From NCBI RefSeq assembly GCF_003121985.1, contig NZ_QEWP01000009.1:124001-188000 (forward strand): a stretch of 64,000 bases of DNA, read 5' to 3'. This stretch comes from Marinilabilia rubra. GTDB lineage: Bacteria; Bacteroidota; Bacteroidia; Bacteroidales; Marinilabiliaceae. The notes under the pieces were generated by a model, which searched no databases, was not told the origin of the DNA, and saw only the letters and a program-made list of their open reading frames with translations. A program made the translations under genes and the position numbers. The first letter of the stretch is position 1; each line of letters opens with the position of its first letter. Below, piece by piece: positions 1-9,550 of this stretch.

Positions 1-1055
1 CACCGTTTCACCTTCAGCCATGGTTCCCCTGGCTTATTGGAGGTCTCATTTTAGTACTTATTGTTCTTGTTTACTGGCTTCAAACACGTTTACTTCAACG
101 ACAAAAAACATTGCTTTCGAAGATGGTACGGGAGCGCACAAAAAGCCTTCAGGAGGCGTACAGTGAATTAAAGAAAAGCCAGCAAAAAGTAATGGTTCAA
201 AACCAGGAACTGGAAATGCACCGGCATGACCTGAAAAAACTCGTTGCTGAAAGAACAGCGGACCTTGAAAAAGCCAAGAAAAAAGCTGAAGAATCAGATC
301 GTTTAAAAACAGCCTTTCTGGCCAATCTATCCCATGAGATACGTACGCCAATGAATGCCATTGTTGGGTTTTCAACACTGCTTTCAAATATAGATTTATC
401 GGATGAGGATAAAGATGAGTTTGTTAAAATGATTCAACAGTCAGGAGATAATCTTCTGGCCTTAATTAATGATATTATTGATATCAGCCGCGTTGAGACC
501 GGTCAAATGATCCTCCATAAAGAGGAATTCATCCTGGGTCCCTTCCTACAGGAAATCATCAAGACTTTAAAAATGCAGCCACAGAAGAAAAGCCAGGTAA
601 GCATTAATCTTGATGTCCCGGAACATCTTTTTAACCAACCTCTAAAAACAGACAAACAAAGGCTAAATCAAGTCATTACCAACCTCATGGGAAATGGCAT
701 GAAATTCACAGCAGACGGACAAGTAAAGCTCTCTCTTGAAGCCCTTAAAGGCTCTGAACTCCTCAGCTTTATTCCATGGTTTGAAGTGGAATCAATTCCG
801 GAAGATGTTCTTCTTTTCATTGTAGAAGATACGGGAATAGGCATTTCTGAAAAAAATCAAAAAAACATTTTCCAACCGTTTAGCAGAGTCGAAAACTCAG
901 GAGAATCAATTTATGGTGGCATGGGACTGGGCCTCAGCATCGTGAAAAGCATCCTTCCTCCTCTTGGCGGAGATATTACCCTGAAATCCCGTCAGGGAGA
1001 AGGTACAACCTTTTATTTCTATCTGCCAGTCAACAATAACCTGCCAGATTCTTAA
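1..1055 (+). CDS. Sensor histidine kinase, 5'-truncated by the window edge
   Basis: The open frame runs in from the left edge (codons in phase with position 3), so only the C-terminal part is present. It begins with a membrane segment (about bases 30-80, rich in Leu, Ile and Val), then a coiled coil and a HisKA domain with the motif SHEIRTPMN (phospho-acceptor His near base 333). A HATPase domain follows, with N-box NLMGNGMKF, G1 box EDTGIGIS and G2 box GGMGLGLSIVK, and the protein ends soon after with no receiver domain. It should autophosphorylate at the inner membrane and pass phosphate to an unseen regulator. The segment just before the membrane helix resembles the end of Y_Y_Y/propeller sensor domains of Bacteroidota kinases, but the sensor lies outside the window, so the ligand is unknown. 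A TTG near base 111 is not the real start, because the membrane segment lies upstream in the same frame. Confidence 0.9.
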   Translation, partial: PFHLQPWFPWLIGGLILVLIVLVYWLQTRLLQRQKTLLSKMVRERTKSLQEAYSELKKSQQKVMVQNQELEMHRHDLKKLVAERTADLEKAKKKAEESDRLKTAFLANLSHEIRTPMNAIVGFSTLLSNIDLSDEDKDEFVKMIQQSGDNLLALINDIIDISRVETGQMILHKEEFILGPFLQEIIKTLKMQPQKKSQVSINLDVPEHLFNQPLKTDKQRLNQVITNLMGNGMKFTADGQVKLSLEALKGSELLSFIPWFEVESIPEDVLLFIVEDTGIGISEKNQKNIFQPFSRVENSGESIYGGMGLGLSIVKSILPPLGGDITLKSRQGEGTTFYFYLPVNNNLPDS

Positions 1056-1100
1056 GCTTTAGATTATCTATTAATAGAAAATCACCTCTTCCGTTTAATC

Positions 1101-1335
1101 AGGAAGCGCTGAAAACACATATTTCATTAACTATCAAATCCTTACACTACATCAACAAACACTTAAGTGAAAGGTTATTTCACAATACACTCAAATTTCT
1201 TTGCATTGGACTATATTAAAATAGCTAATCAAAAGAATAAAATTTACTTCACCCCCACAACCTCAAAGTATTTACACATTCCTTCGATTGGGCGGCTTGT
1301 AAATTATGCCAATTTGACTTTTTCAGCAGTCCCTT
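1101..1335 (+). repeat. MITE-like repeat family A, copy 1
   Basis: This 235-bp element is a close direct copy of 2379-2613. Its ends are imperfect inverted repeats: AGGAAGCGCTGAAAA on the left and, read inward from the right, AGGGACTGCTGAAAA. The interior holds a conserved core ending in TTCGATTGGGCGGCTTG. It fills most of the 383-bp gap between the kinase and the EamA gene. No coding capacity is visible. Related copies lie at 7688-7817 (inverted, short) and 23200-23420. Confidence 0.8.
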
Positions 1336-1336
1336 C

Positions 1337-1434
1337 TTAGTGTTTGCAAGAAAACGACAATTGCGGCGTTATGCTTGCACTTTCTGACCAGACACATGAC
1401 TAAAAACAAATTTTACTTAGTTTATAGACAGGCA
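1337..1434 (+). repeat. MITE-like repeat family B, short copy
   Basis: This 98-bp stretch shares a core of about 55 bp (from GCACTTTCTGACCAGACAC to TTTATAGACAG) with 48294-48461. Its left part also aligns, imperfectly, with the left part of that copy. It appears to be an internally deleted copy and abuts family A copy 1. Confidence 0.65.
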
Positions 1435-1438
1435 CTAC

Positions 1439-2356
1439 TTATAAAACTTTCTTCTTCCGGTTTTGAAGATTGTATAATACAAGGGAAATGCCAATAATAA
1501 TCATCCCGACGACCTGAAGAAGAGTTGGATTTTCTGACTCAATCAAAAGCCAACTAAAAAAGGCCCCGAAAACAGGTATAATAAATTTCCAGATATTCAA
1601 ATCGGACACTTTTACAGCGGGCCGGTTCAACAAGGTAAACCAAAGTGAAAATGCTGCAGCAGATAAAAAACTTAGCCATAATAAAGAAACGTAATACGGC
1701 CATTCAAAATCAAACCCATTGAATGGCTCTACCCATAATGAGATTACAAATAACCCGGCTCCTCCTAACATCAATTGGACAGAGCTAAGGCTCACGGGTG
1801 AAATATCAAGTTGGCTTTGCCGGCTGACCAAGACATTTCCATACCCTGAAGCAATATTGGCTAATACTAATAAACCAATACCCCCCAACTGAGACAACAA
1901 TCCAGCACCACTAAAGCTCAGCCCCTTCTCTATCGCCACCAGAATAATCCCTGCAATGCCTATCACAATGGTTTGAAATTTCTTCATGGTAAGAAGGTCA
2001 TTCTTCATGGCAACATGGGCAACCAGGGCGGTAAACAATGGTTGGGAGCCAATAATTATTGCTGTTGTTGCTCCTTCCACAAGGTTTATACCCTGATAAA
2101 ACAAGGTATACAAAACAAAAGTCTGGAAAAAGGCAATTTTCAGAAAAACCAATGGGTATTGGACAAGGGCGCTGCCCAGTTTTTTCCAGGATGGCACCAG
2201 AGGTAAGAGCATTGCCCCGGCAATAAAAAACCGGGTCCCGGCAAACTGCATTGGACTCGTATATTCCAAACCTATTTTGATTCCCACAAAAGCAGTAGAC
2301 CATAAAAGACAAGCCAATATGGCCAAAAATGAAGTACTCTTAAACCCTGACGACAT
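1439..2356 (-). CDS. EamA/DMT-family permease (drug/metabolite transporter superfamily)
   Basis: The product is an inner-membrane protein of about 305 residues with roughly ten hydrophobic helices arranged as two EamA repeats. The first repeat starts with LLWSTAFVGIKIGLEYTSP, the usual first-helix signature; the second starts near GLLVLANIASGYGNVLVS. It probably exports or exchanges a small metabolite; the substrate cannot be read from sequence. An upstream ATG at 2398 is in frame, but its first codons fall inside repeat copy 2 (2379-2613), so I prefer the ATG at 2356, which begins MSSGFKSTSF. The gene stands alone, flanked on both sides by direct copies of the 235-bp repeat. Confidence 0.88.
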   Translation of the reverse strand: MSSGFKSTSFLAILACLLWSTAFVGIKIGLEYTSPMQFAGTRFFIAGAMLLPLVPSWKKLGSALVQYPLVFLKIAFFQTFVLYTLFYQGINLVEGATTAIIIGSQPLFTALVAHVAMKNDLLTMKKFQTIVIGIAGIILVAIEKGLSFSGAGLLSQLGGIGLLVLANIASGYGNVLVSRQSQLDISPVSLSSVQLMLGGAGLFVISLWVEPFNGFDFEWPYYVSLLWLSFLSAAAFSLWFTLLNRPAVKVSDLNIWKFIIPVFGAFFSWLLIESENPTLLQVVGMIIIGISLVLYNLQNRKKKVL

Positions 2357-2378
2357 GCAATTTGTATTCAAATTAATA

Positions 2379-2613
2379 GGGAGCTCCGAAAAACGCATAT
2401 TTCATTAACTATTAGAACTTTAAACCATCTCAACAAACACTTAAGTGCAAGTTTATCTCACAATATACTCGAATTTCTTTGCACTTGATTATATGTAAAA
2501 TGGCTAATCAAAAGAACAAAATATACTACACCGGGTCAATCCCGAAGCATTTCAATACTCCTTCGATTGGGCGGCTTGTAAATTCTGCCCTTTTGACTTT
2601 TTCAGCAGCTCCT
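2379..2613 (+). repeat. MITE-like repeat family A, copy 2
   Basis: This is a 235-bp direct copy of 1101-1335 with the same boundaries. The left end is GGAGCTCCGAAAAA and the right end, read inward, GGAGCTGCTGAAAAA. The shared core TTCGATTGGGCGGCTTG lies near 2563-2579. It occupies most of the gap between the EamA gene and the M6 protease and overlaps the extended N-terminal reading of the EamA gene. Confidence 0.8.
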
Positions 2614-2776
2614 AAATAATCCCGTATCCTGAGAAGGAAATCCTGGAACTTTTTTTGCTGTTTTCCGTTAACAAAGATATATATTTGAGGTAATTTTCCT
2701 GTATGGCCAGAGGTCAGAATAAACTGAAATTTCTTTAAAAAATTTAATGCCATACACTTTTCTAAAGGCAGAGATC

Positions 2777-5700
2777 ATGGGGTTATCGGATAGGAACATG
2801 AAGTTCTTCTTTATCATATTGTTTGGAGTATTCCTTTTTATTTCATCCATCCAGAATACTTATGCTGTAGGGGCTTACCCTTACCCGCAAGAAGTAAAGC
2901 AGCCAGATGGCAGTTCACTCACAATAAAAATACATGGCGATGAATGGTATAACTGGATAACAACAACCGATGGCTATCGTATCTTAAAAACTGAAAATGG
3001 TTTTTTTGAGTATGCTTCTTTGTTAAAATCAGGAGAAGTTGTCAATTCCGGCATTAGAGCATCCAATCCTGATAAAAGAGAGACATCTGAAACAAACTTT
3101 CTCAATTCCATCTCCCAAAACATTGGAGTCAGCAGAGATGCTTTCAATAAAAAAAGAGACGAAAAATACGGATCGTTCCTCAAAAGTTCGACCATGTCAA
3201 CCTTCTATCCTTCTTCCGGGGAAAATAACCTATTACTTATTCTTGCTAATTTTTCGGATACAGACACCACTTACTCAAGCAATAAGTTTGATGATTTCAT
3301 GAATCAGGCCGATTACGATGGCACCGGAAGCTTTAGAGATTACTACCAGGAGGTAAGTAAAGGTGCATTAACCATTAACACCACTGTCAGTGAATGGGTA
3401 GAAGTGCCAGGTAACCACGATTACTACGGTTCGGAAGAAAAATGGGGTGAATTTGCCCTTCAGGCAGTCCAACAAGCTGCCGCTTCAGGAATCGATTTTT
3501 CCCAATTCGACAATGATGGAGATGGCGTTGTTGAGGGAATTGCCATCATTCATCAGGGGGCCGGCCAAGAAGTAACCTCCGATGAAACGGACATATGGTC
3601 GCACTCCTATTCTTTCTCATCCTGGGGGGTTTCAGAATCAGAAAGAACATTTAACGGCGTTGTAGTCGATCAATACACCATCCAGCCCGAATGGCGCAGT
3701 ACCTCAGGCGATATAAACACCATTGGAGTGATATGTCACGAATTTGGGCACAACCTTGGTCTTCTGGATTTCTACGATACGAATGAGGAGACCGATGGGC
3801 AATATCCGGGAACAGGTGTATGGGATATAATGGCCAGTGGAACATACAACGGTTCACCGAGCGGCTCCACTCCTGCCCACCACAATCCATTCTCAAAAGC
3901 TGAATTGGGATGGGTGGATGTCACTGTTATTGATGAGCCTGCCGGTATAACTCTTAATCCGGTTTACAATTCGGGAGAAGTTTTGAGGATCAACAGCCCT
4001 GTCGCTAATGAATATATTTTACTTGAAAACAGACAGAAAACCGGGTTTGATGCCTATTTGCCCGGCGGAGGAATGTTGGTTTATCATGTAGACGGAAACC
4101 TGATAGAAGAACGACGCCAAAGCAACACCATCAATGTGGACTCGCACCAGGCCTTTTACCCCATTGCTGCAAATGGAACCATCGGGAATGCATCGTGCCC
4201 TTTCCCCGGATCAGCCAATGTAACAGCACTTACAGATGACACCTCCCCTGCCATGGAAACCTGGGATGGACAAGGGTTTAACAGAAGTATGACCGCCATT
4301 GGCAAGACCGATGATGTCATTACATTTGATTTCATGAGCATTCAGGATGGGTCTCCTATCGATTTTGACGCCATTGCTGCAGATGATCAAAACATAGATC
4401 TCTCCTGGACCCCTGCAACCGAGAACTATCCGGTTTTAGTAGCCTGGAGTTCCGATGGCACTTTTGGAGCCCCTGTAGATGGACAAACATATTCTGTAGG
4501 CGAAACTATTTCTGGAGGAGGAACTGTACTTTATTATGGAGACAGCCAAACAGCTGAAACCCATACAAACCTTAATTCATTAACCAACTATCATTACTCC
4601 ATTTGGAGTAACAAAGGCGACATCTATTCAGCAAATTTAAAAGACAGTGCCCAAACAAAGCCGGCTGCAGTATCCAGTTTCCCATGGACAGACGGTTTTG
4701 AAAGTGAGCTCATCAACTGGTCCCAGGAATTCAGGTCAGGAGATACACAATGGGGTACCGGCCCGGTAAAAGTGAACAATATCGAGGTAGCTCCATATGA
4801 GGGAACGTTATACGCATCATTTTTTCAGGAAGGTTATACAAGTCCTGCTACCAGGTTAATTTCACCACCTCTAAACCTGGAAAGCACCGAATCTTATCAA
4901 TTAAAATTCAGACACATTCAGTCGGAATGGGAAGGAGACCAGGACGAAATGAGAGTGCTTGTAAGAACTCAAAGCTCGGGGGTTTGGGAAGAGATAGCCT
5001 ATTATGGGGCTCACACCCCTGAGTGGGCTGAAAGAATAATTGACATACCTTATTCAGAGTCACTTGAAATAGCTTTTGAAGGAACTTCCAACTATGGCTA
5101 CGGCATTGGCATTGATGAAGTAACAGTTTACAACACAAGCCCCTGTCAGGTAAAGCCAGATATTTCAGTTTCTAACATTTCCAGCTCCGACTCCACTAAA
5201 ACAACTATTAATCTGACATGGGACCGTGGTAATGGAGATGCACTGCTTGTACTTGCAAGAAAAGACTCCGCAATTTATGAGATTCCGGATGATGGTATTT
5301 CGTATACAGCTAATTCAAATTTTGGATCAGGAGAAAAGCTTGGCAACAACACTTATGTAATTTACAATGGAACAGGCAACGACATTTCATTGTCAGGACT
5401 TGAGCACACATCCGATTATTATTTTGCATTCTATGAATACTATTCATCAGACCACTGTTATCAAACGGATGCAGTAACAGAATTATTTGAAACAGAACCC
5501 AACATCTACGATATCACCGTTTCGGTCACTGATCCGGAAAATGCAGCTATTGAAAATGCTATGGTGGTCTATAATGACAAAGACACACTTTATACTGATG
5601 GTTCGGGTCAAACACTATTCCAGGCCATTCATAATGAATTATACCAACATATTGATGTTTTCAAAAATGAATATACTGCAAAATCATACCGATTCATTAC

Positions 5701-7195
5701 TGATGCATCAAAAACTCTGTCAATCGCCCTCAAACCGTTTGATCCTATTGCCCCATCAAATTTATCATACACAAAGGATTACCAAACCATTGATTTAAAG
5801 TGGGATCCGGTCATTAATGATAATTTTGACCATTACCACTCCTTCCACACCTCCATTGACGGATGGCAATTTATCGACAATGATCAATCTGAAACCTATG
5901 GAATTGGCGGGGTTACCTTCCAGAATGAAGGCAACCCTATGGCATTTATGGTATTTGATGCATTTTCAGAAGAAGTACTCCAGACAGGATATGATATGGC
6001 ACCATGGTCAGGAGACAAAGTCCTGGCGGCTTTTGCAGCTGCAGAGCCTCTTACACCCAATAACGACTGGATTATCTCTCCCGAATTTACCGTAAAAGAG
6101 GGAGACTTTTTCTCATTTATGGGAAAAACGCTTTATGAAGGATCTGGTGAGGGTGCATGGGGCAAAGAAATTATTAACATCAAAGTTAAACCATCGGGTC
6201 AAACAACCTGGACAACGTTGCTCCAGGAAGAACCAGTTCCCACTTCCTGGTCTCGCTTTGAATCTGACCTTTCATCCTATGTAGGACAAAAAATTCAGGT
6301 GGCCATCCAAAGTGTGGGCAACGACACCTTTGTTCTGTTGCTTGATGATTTAAGAGTAGGACCTGAACTTGGAGCATTATCAATGGAGCCAACCTTTCCG
6401 GCTCCTAACACTACTTTTTCTAAAGCAGAAAGACACAAAGAGAACATTTCAAAACCCCGAAAAAATCCACGTAAAACTCAAAGTACTGCATCCAGTGCCC
6501 CTTCAATGTATGTTGGGAACGTTGAATATGCAATTTACAAAGATGGCTCCGAGATAAGCAGAACTTTTGGTTTTGGAAACGCGCTTTATACTGACATAGT
6601 TTCTGACTGCTCCCTTTATGATTATACAGTAAGTGCAATCTACGGAGACGTCAATATGGAATCAGCTACTGCCACAACAATACAGATTCAACCGTGTTAT
6701 TCTGTGACTTTCATAATAAAAGATGAATTTGGCAATCCAATACAAAATGCTTCTATCACATTTAACAATGAAACAATGATTACTGATGCCAACGGAGAAA
6801 CCCGGTTTTCGGGCGTCTCCTCCGGTGCGGGGCAATCGTATACTATAACAATGACTGATTATGACCAATATGAGGATGTTGTTGATGTAAATAGTGACAC
6901 GTCGGTTCAAATAGCCATGACTGTATCTAACACCGCTATTAGTGAAGAGTGGAAAGAACAACTTAAATTCAACCCGAACCCGGTAAATACCAATGGTACA
7001 ATAACCGGCTTACCCCACGGCACTTTTGAAATAGAGTTGTATGATATCACAGGCAAAATGATAGAACGCAGGACTATCTTTGGTGGTCAGGATATTATTT
7101 GGCCTTTTAGTGTACATAAGCCAGGCTTATATATGATGCTGATAAAAAACGAGGACGGACAGGCTCATCGCCTGAAAATCATTAAAAAGCACTAA
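2777..7195 (+). CDS. Secreted M6-family metalloprotease with type IX secretion C-terminal domain
   Basis: A 1472-residue exported protease. A signal peptide (hydrophobic FFFIILFGVFLFISS) follows the start. The M6 catalytic domain contains the zinc motif HEFGHNLGLLD (HExxHxxGxxD) at about residues 321-331. Downstream are two beta-sandwich modules of the cleaved-adhesin/MAM type (one near FPWTDGFESE, one ending in NNDWIISPEF), fibronectin-like stretches and carboxypeptidase-regulatory-like repeats. The last 75 residues (NPNPVNTNG... through LYDITGKMIERR to a Lys-rich end) match a type A T9SS sorting domain, so the enzyme should cross the outer membrane by T9SS and be surface-attached or released. 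A basic, low-complexity linker (about residues 1220-1245, NISKPRKNPRKTQ) interrupts the second sandwich module. Starts at 2747, 2777 and 2798 are possible; 2777 has a purine-rich upstream stretch and 2798 gives the shortest signal peptide. Confidence 0.9.
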   Translation: MGLSDRNMKFFFIILFGVFLFISSIQNTYAVGAYPYPQEVKQPDGSSLTIKIHGDEWYNWITTTDGYRILKTENGFFEYASLLKSGEVVNSGIRASNPDKRETSETNFLNSISQNIGVSRDAFNKKRDEKYGSFLKSSTMSTFYPSSGENNLLLILANFSDTDTTYSSNKFDDFMNQADYDGTGSFRDYYQEVSKGALTINTTVSEWVEVPGNHDYYGSEEKWGEFALQAVQQAAASGIDFSQFDNDGDGVVEGIAIIHQGAGQEVTSDETDIWSHSYSFSSWGVSESERTFNGVVVDQYTIQPEWRSTSGDINTIGVICHEFGHNLGLLDFYDTNEETDGQYPGTGVWDIMASGTYNGSPSGSTPAHHNPFSKAELGWVDVTVIDEPAGITLNPVYNSGEVLRINSPVANEYILLENRQKTGFDAYLPGGGMLVYHVDGNLIEERRQSNTINVDSHQAFYPIAANGTIGNASCPFPGSANVTALTDDTSPAMETWDGQGFNRSMTAIGKTDDVITFDFMSIQDGSPIDFDAIAADDQNIDLSWTPATENYPVLVAWSSDGTFGAPVDGQTYSVGETISGGGTVLYYGDSQTAETHTNLNSLTNYHYSIWSNKGDIYSANLKDSAQTKPAAVSSFPWTDGFESELINWSQEFRSGDTQWGTGPVKVNNIEVAPYEGTLYASFFQEGYTSPATRLISPPLNLESTESYQLKFRHIQSEWEGDQDEMRVLVRTQSSGVWEEIAYYGAHTPEWAERIIDIPYSESLEIAFEGTSNYGYGIGIDEVTVYNTSPCQVKPDISVSNISSSDSTKTTINLTWDRGNGDALLVLARKDSAIYEIPDDGISYTANSNFGSGEKLGNNTYVIYNGTGNDISLSGLEHTSDYYFAFYEYYSSDHCYQTDAVTELFETEPNIYDITVSVTDPENAAIENAMVVYNDKDTLYTDGSGQTLFQAIHNELYQHIDVFKNEYTAKSYRFITDASKTLSIALKPFDPIAPSNLSYTKDYQTIDLKWDPVINDNFDHYHSFHTSIDGWQFIDNDQSETYGIGGVTFQNEGNPMAFMVFDAFSEEVLQTGYDMAPWSGDKVLAAFAAAEPLTPNNDWIISPEFTVKEGDFFSFMGKTLYEGSGEGAWGKEIINIKVKPSGQTTWTTLLQEEPVPTSWSRFESDLSSYVGQKIQVAIQSVGNDTFVLLLDDLRVGPELGALSMEPTFPAPNTTFSKAERHKENISKPRKNPRKTQSTASSAPSMYVGNVEYAIYKDGSEISRTFGFGNALYTDIVSDCSLYDYTVSAIYGDVNMESATATTIQIQPCYSVTFIIKDEFGNPIQNASITFNNETMITDANGETRFSGVSSGAGQSYTITMTDYDQYEDVVDVNSDTSVQIAMTVSNTAISEEWKEQLKFNPNPVNTNGTITGLPHGTFEIELYDITGKMIERRTIFGGQDIIWPFSVHKPGLYMMLIKNEDGQAHRLKIIKKH

Positions 7196-7200
7196 AAACA

Positions 7201-7237
7201 AAAAGCCTTCACAAATTAATCTTGTGAAGGCTTTTTT
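7201..7237. terminator. Bidirectional intrinsic terminator after the M6 protease
   Basis: A 14-bp stem (AAAAGCCTTCACAA with its complement TTGTGAAGGCTTTT) has a 7-base loop at 7215-7221 and a T run on the plus strand. The A run on the other side lets it also end the tRNA transcript coming from the right. Confidence 0.9.
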
Positions 7238-7241
7238 ATTG

Positions 7242-7313
7242 AGCCAATGACGGGATTTGAACCCGTGACCTCTTCCTTACCAAGGAAGCGCTCTACCACT
7301 GAGCTACATCGGC
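7242..7313 (-). tRNA. tRNA-Thr (anticodon GGT)
   Basis: Read on the minus strand, the acceptor GCCGATG pairs with CATTGGC. The D-loop region is TAGCTCAGTGGTAGAGC. The anticodon arm is CTTCC-TTGGTAA-GGAAG, giving anticodon GGT, and the T arm has GGTTCAAATCC. The CCA end is not encoded. It is transcribed together with or just downstream of the tRNA-Gly at 7452-7524. Confidence 0.95.
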
Positions 7314-7451
7314 AATAACATACTTTTAAGTGATAAAAAAAAAGGGAATCCAACTAAGGAAAAAACCCTTTCTATCTTTCTAACAATTGAGTTTTCATTT
7401 TCTCAAAACTCAAAGAATATTTTATATTTCTTCGTTAAGAAATAATGCTTG

Positions 7452-7524
<73 letters not shown>

Positions 7525-7687
7525 ATTTCCCATCAGGCTTTCCCCTGTCAGGCGGTGCAAAAGTAGAAAAAATTTCTTTCACGCAAAACTATTTCGAATA
7601 AAAAACACACTCCAAAACGCGAAAAAGTCGCCACAAACGTTTTTGCAGCGACTTTTAAATTATGGAGAGCAGAAAAACAATTTACTT

Positions 7688-7817
7688 AGGGACAGCTGAA
7701 AAAGTCAAAAGTGCAAAGAAATCCGATTTTGATGTGGAATAATCTTACACTTAGGAGTTTGTTGATGTGATTTAAAATTTTAAACGCTAATAAAGTAGGC
7801 GCTTTTCAGCGCTCCCT
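7688..7817 (-). repeat. MITE-like repeat family A, short inverted copy
   Basis: A 130-bp element with clear terminal inverted repeats: AGGGACAGCTGAAAAAG on the left and, read inward from the right, AGGGAGCGCTGAAAAG. Its interior, read on the minus strand, matches the outer parts of copies at 1101 and 2379 (CATCAACAAAC, then ATTTCTTTGCAC) but lacks the central core. It separates the tRNA genes from the 390-residue hydrolase-like gene. Confidence 0.75.
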
Positions 7818-7848
7818 GCTTATTAACCTACAAGTAAGAAATCTAACC

Positions 7849-9021
7849 TTACTCACCCGTACCCCTTAAAAAGCCGGAGGCCCTACTGAAAATATTACAA
7901 AAAGCCTCATCTACATTTCCTGATACAGAACTATCCCGGATTGGGAAAGGATTTTCATGGCTGTGCTTAAAGTCAAAGTCTGACAAAGAAAAATTATTGA
8001 AAAATCCCCCCATGGAAATTGTATTGTAAATAGCATCTGCGGGAATAACTTTATCAAGTTTTAATCCAATAGCATAAACCCTTCCGGATAAAAGATCAAG
8101 AGCGGACTTGTAGTTGTCCTGCCACTTATTCAATGTAACCAATGAGGAAAATGACTGAATTAAGGCATTCCCATATGGAATGATTCCCTTAGGGAGTAAA
8201 GAAATTAAGTTGAAAAAATCAGATTTAGTGACAAATTCTCTCAATGAGCTAAAAGCACGATTGTCCAAAATACTTCTGGAACGCCCATCCATTTGATCAA
8301 AAGTAGAGCCACCGCAAAAAAAGAAGGCTTTACTTCGGGAGTAGAGTTTCATTGGATTAGCCATTAGCAAAACTTCAGTTACCAGGGCGCCAATTGAGTA
8401 AGCAAAAAAATCAACTTCGGCACCCCTCCTAAAAAGGGAATGTTTGCCTGAACGAATAGAACCTGTAAGTTTTACTATATCAGAAATACTTTGAAGGCCG
8501 GATGACATAAAAACCTGAGGACAATGATCAATTCTGGAGCTCAGAGCAGCATTAACGAAAGAACTATTAGGAATTTTTCCATAAAAATTTTGACGCTTTT
8601 TCACTACATCTGCCATCTTTCTGGGGAAACTCCACCATTCCGGTGAGCGATTAATGTGATTGGCCAAAGGAAATAAAACAACCGGCTTCCTGGTAAGATT
8701 GGTCAAATTGTAAGCCCATGTCAAATACTTGTCCCAACTCCTTTCATTCAGCCCGTGTAACAATATGATGGCACGCTCTCTATCACCTCCTCCGGCCGGA
8801 CTAAAAACAGCATATCGAAAATCTCCGTTTCTGTCATTTTGGGCAACCAATTCGCCATCTCCTATTTTTTTATTCTTTTCAGTATGTGACGAAAACTCAT
8901 TTTTCATCTCAGAAGAAAAAGCATATGTATGACAAACAACTTTGTCATCAAACGCCAGGAATGGTTTATTAATGTCGAATTGTTGACGCAGTAAATCATC
9001 CAGTTCATTTAAAAACGCCAT
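7849..9021 (-). CDS. Predicted alpha/beta-hydrolase-like protein of unknown function
   Basis: A 390-residue protein without signal peptide or membrane helices. Two features suggest an alpha/beta-hydrolase fold: an oxyanion-like strand-turn ILLHGLNERSWDKY (about residues 85-98) and a nucleophile-elbow-like FFAYSIGALV (Ser near residue 206; the usual first Gly is replaced by Ala-Tyr). A C-terminal FKHSHENPFP could supply the catalytic His. It may belong to the Bacteroidota DUF6051-type group, but that is recollection, not a search. The gene is single, with a possible -7 element (TACATTTG on the minus strand, 9092-9099) about 70 bases upstream. Substrate unknown. Confidence 0.65.
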   Translation of the reverse strand: MAFLNELDDLLRQQFDINKPFLAFDDKVVCHTYAFSSEMKNEFSSHTEKNKKIGDGELVAQNDRNGDFRYAVFSPAGGGDRERAIILLHGLNERSWDKYLTWAYNLTNLTRKPVVLFPLANHINRSPEWWSFPRKMADVVKKRQNFYGKIPNSSFVNAALSSRIDHCPQVFMSSGLQSISDIVKLTGSIRSGKHSLFRRGAEVDFFAYSIGALVTEVLLMANPMKLYSRSKAFFFCGGSTFDQMDGRSRSILDNRAFSSLREFVTKSDFFNLISLLPKGIIPYGNALIQSFSSLVTLNKWQDNYKSALDLLSGRVYAIGLKLDKVIPADAIYNTISMGGFFNNFSLSDFDFKHSHENPFPIRDSSVSGNVDEAFCNIFSRASGFLRGTGE

Positions 9022-9477
9022 AGATTAGAAATTTTGGTGCAACTCGGTTTTCCTTTTACAAAGGAGCAATATTTTCTATAAACACCGACCTCAAATGTAG
9101 TAATCAACAGCCTTTTGGGATAAACAACACAAGGAGTGGGACGAATAAACTTCTTGAGGGGTCAGTGAAACACATGACAATTATCACAAAAAACATTCTC
9201 TTGAACAACACTTTTTATTAAATACAAAATGTAATTTTGAATCTTAAAAATTCAAAATTCAAAAAAGAGATCATCATTACAATAGATCGTTAGATTTTGA
9301 GACACATGACCAAATAATAACATTAAAGAACTGAATGAATTGCCATTACCAAGCTGACTAGTTTAATATCAAAAGACTGGTAACAGGTCATTAAAAAATC
9401 ATTCCCACACCAATGAAATGAGCCATCACCGGCTATTCTCTGCTGTTAATAGTACAGGAAGCCCAAATCATATATTA

Positions 9478-9506
9478 TTGATTTCTGACAAATATCATTA
9501 ATTTTG
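9478..9506 (+). promoter_or_regulatory. Bacteroidota-type promoter for the LytTR operon
   Basis: TTG at 9478-9480 and TAATTTTG (fits TAnnTTTG) at 9499-9506 are 18 bp apart. The predicted start near 9513 leaves a leader of about 38 nt before the ATG at 9551. The rest of the 529-bp gap (9022-9550) is AT-rich; it holds a fragment of repeat family C near 9280 and no gene that I can support. Confidence 0.5.
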
Positions 9507-9550
9507 ACTTTTAAGCAGCTAAAATTTATCCCAAAACCAATCATAAAAAA

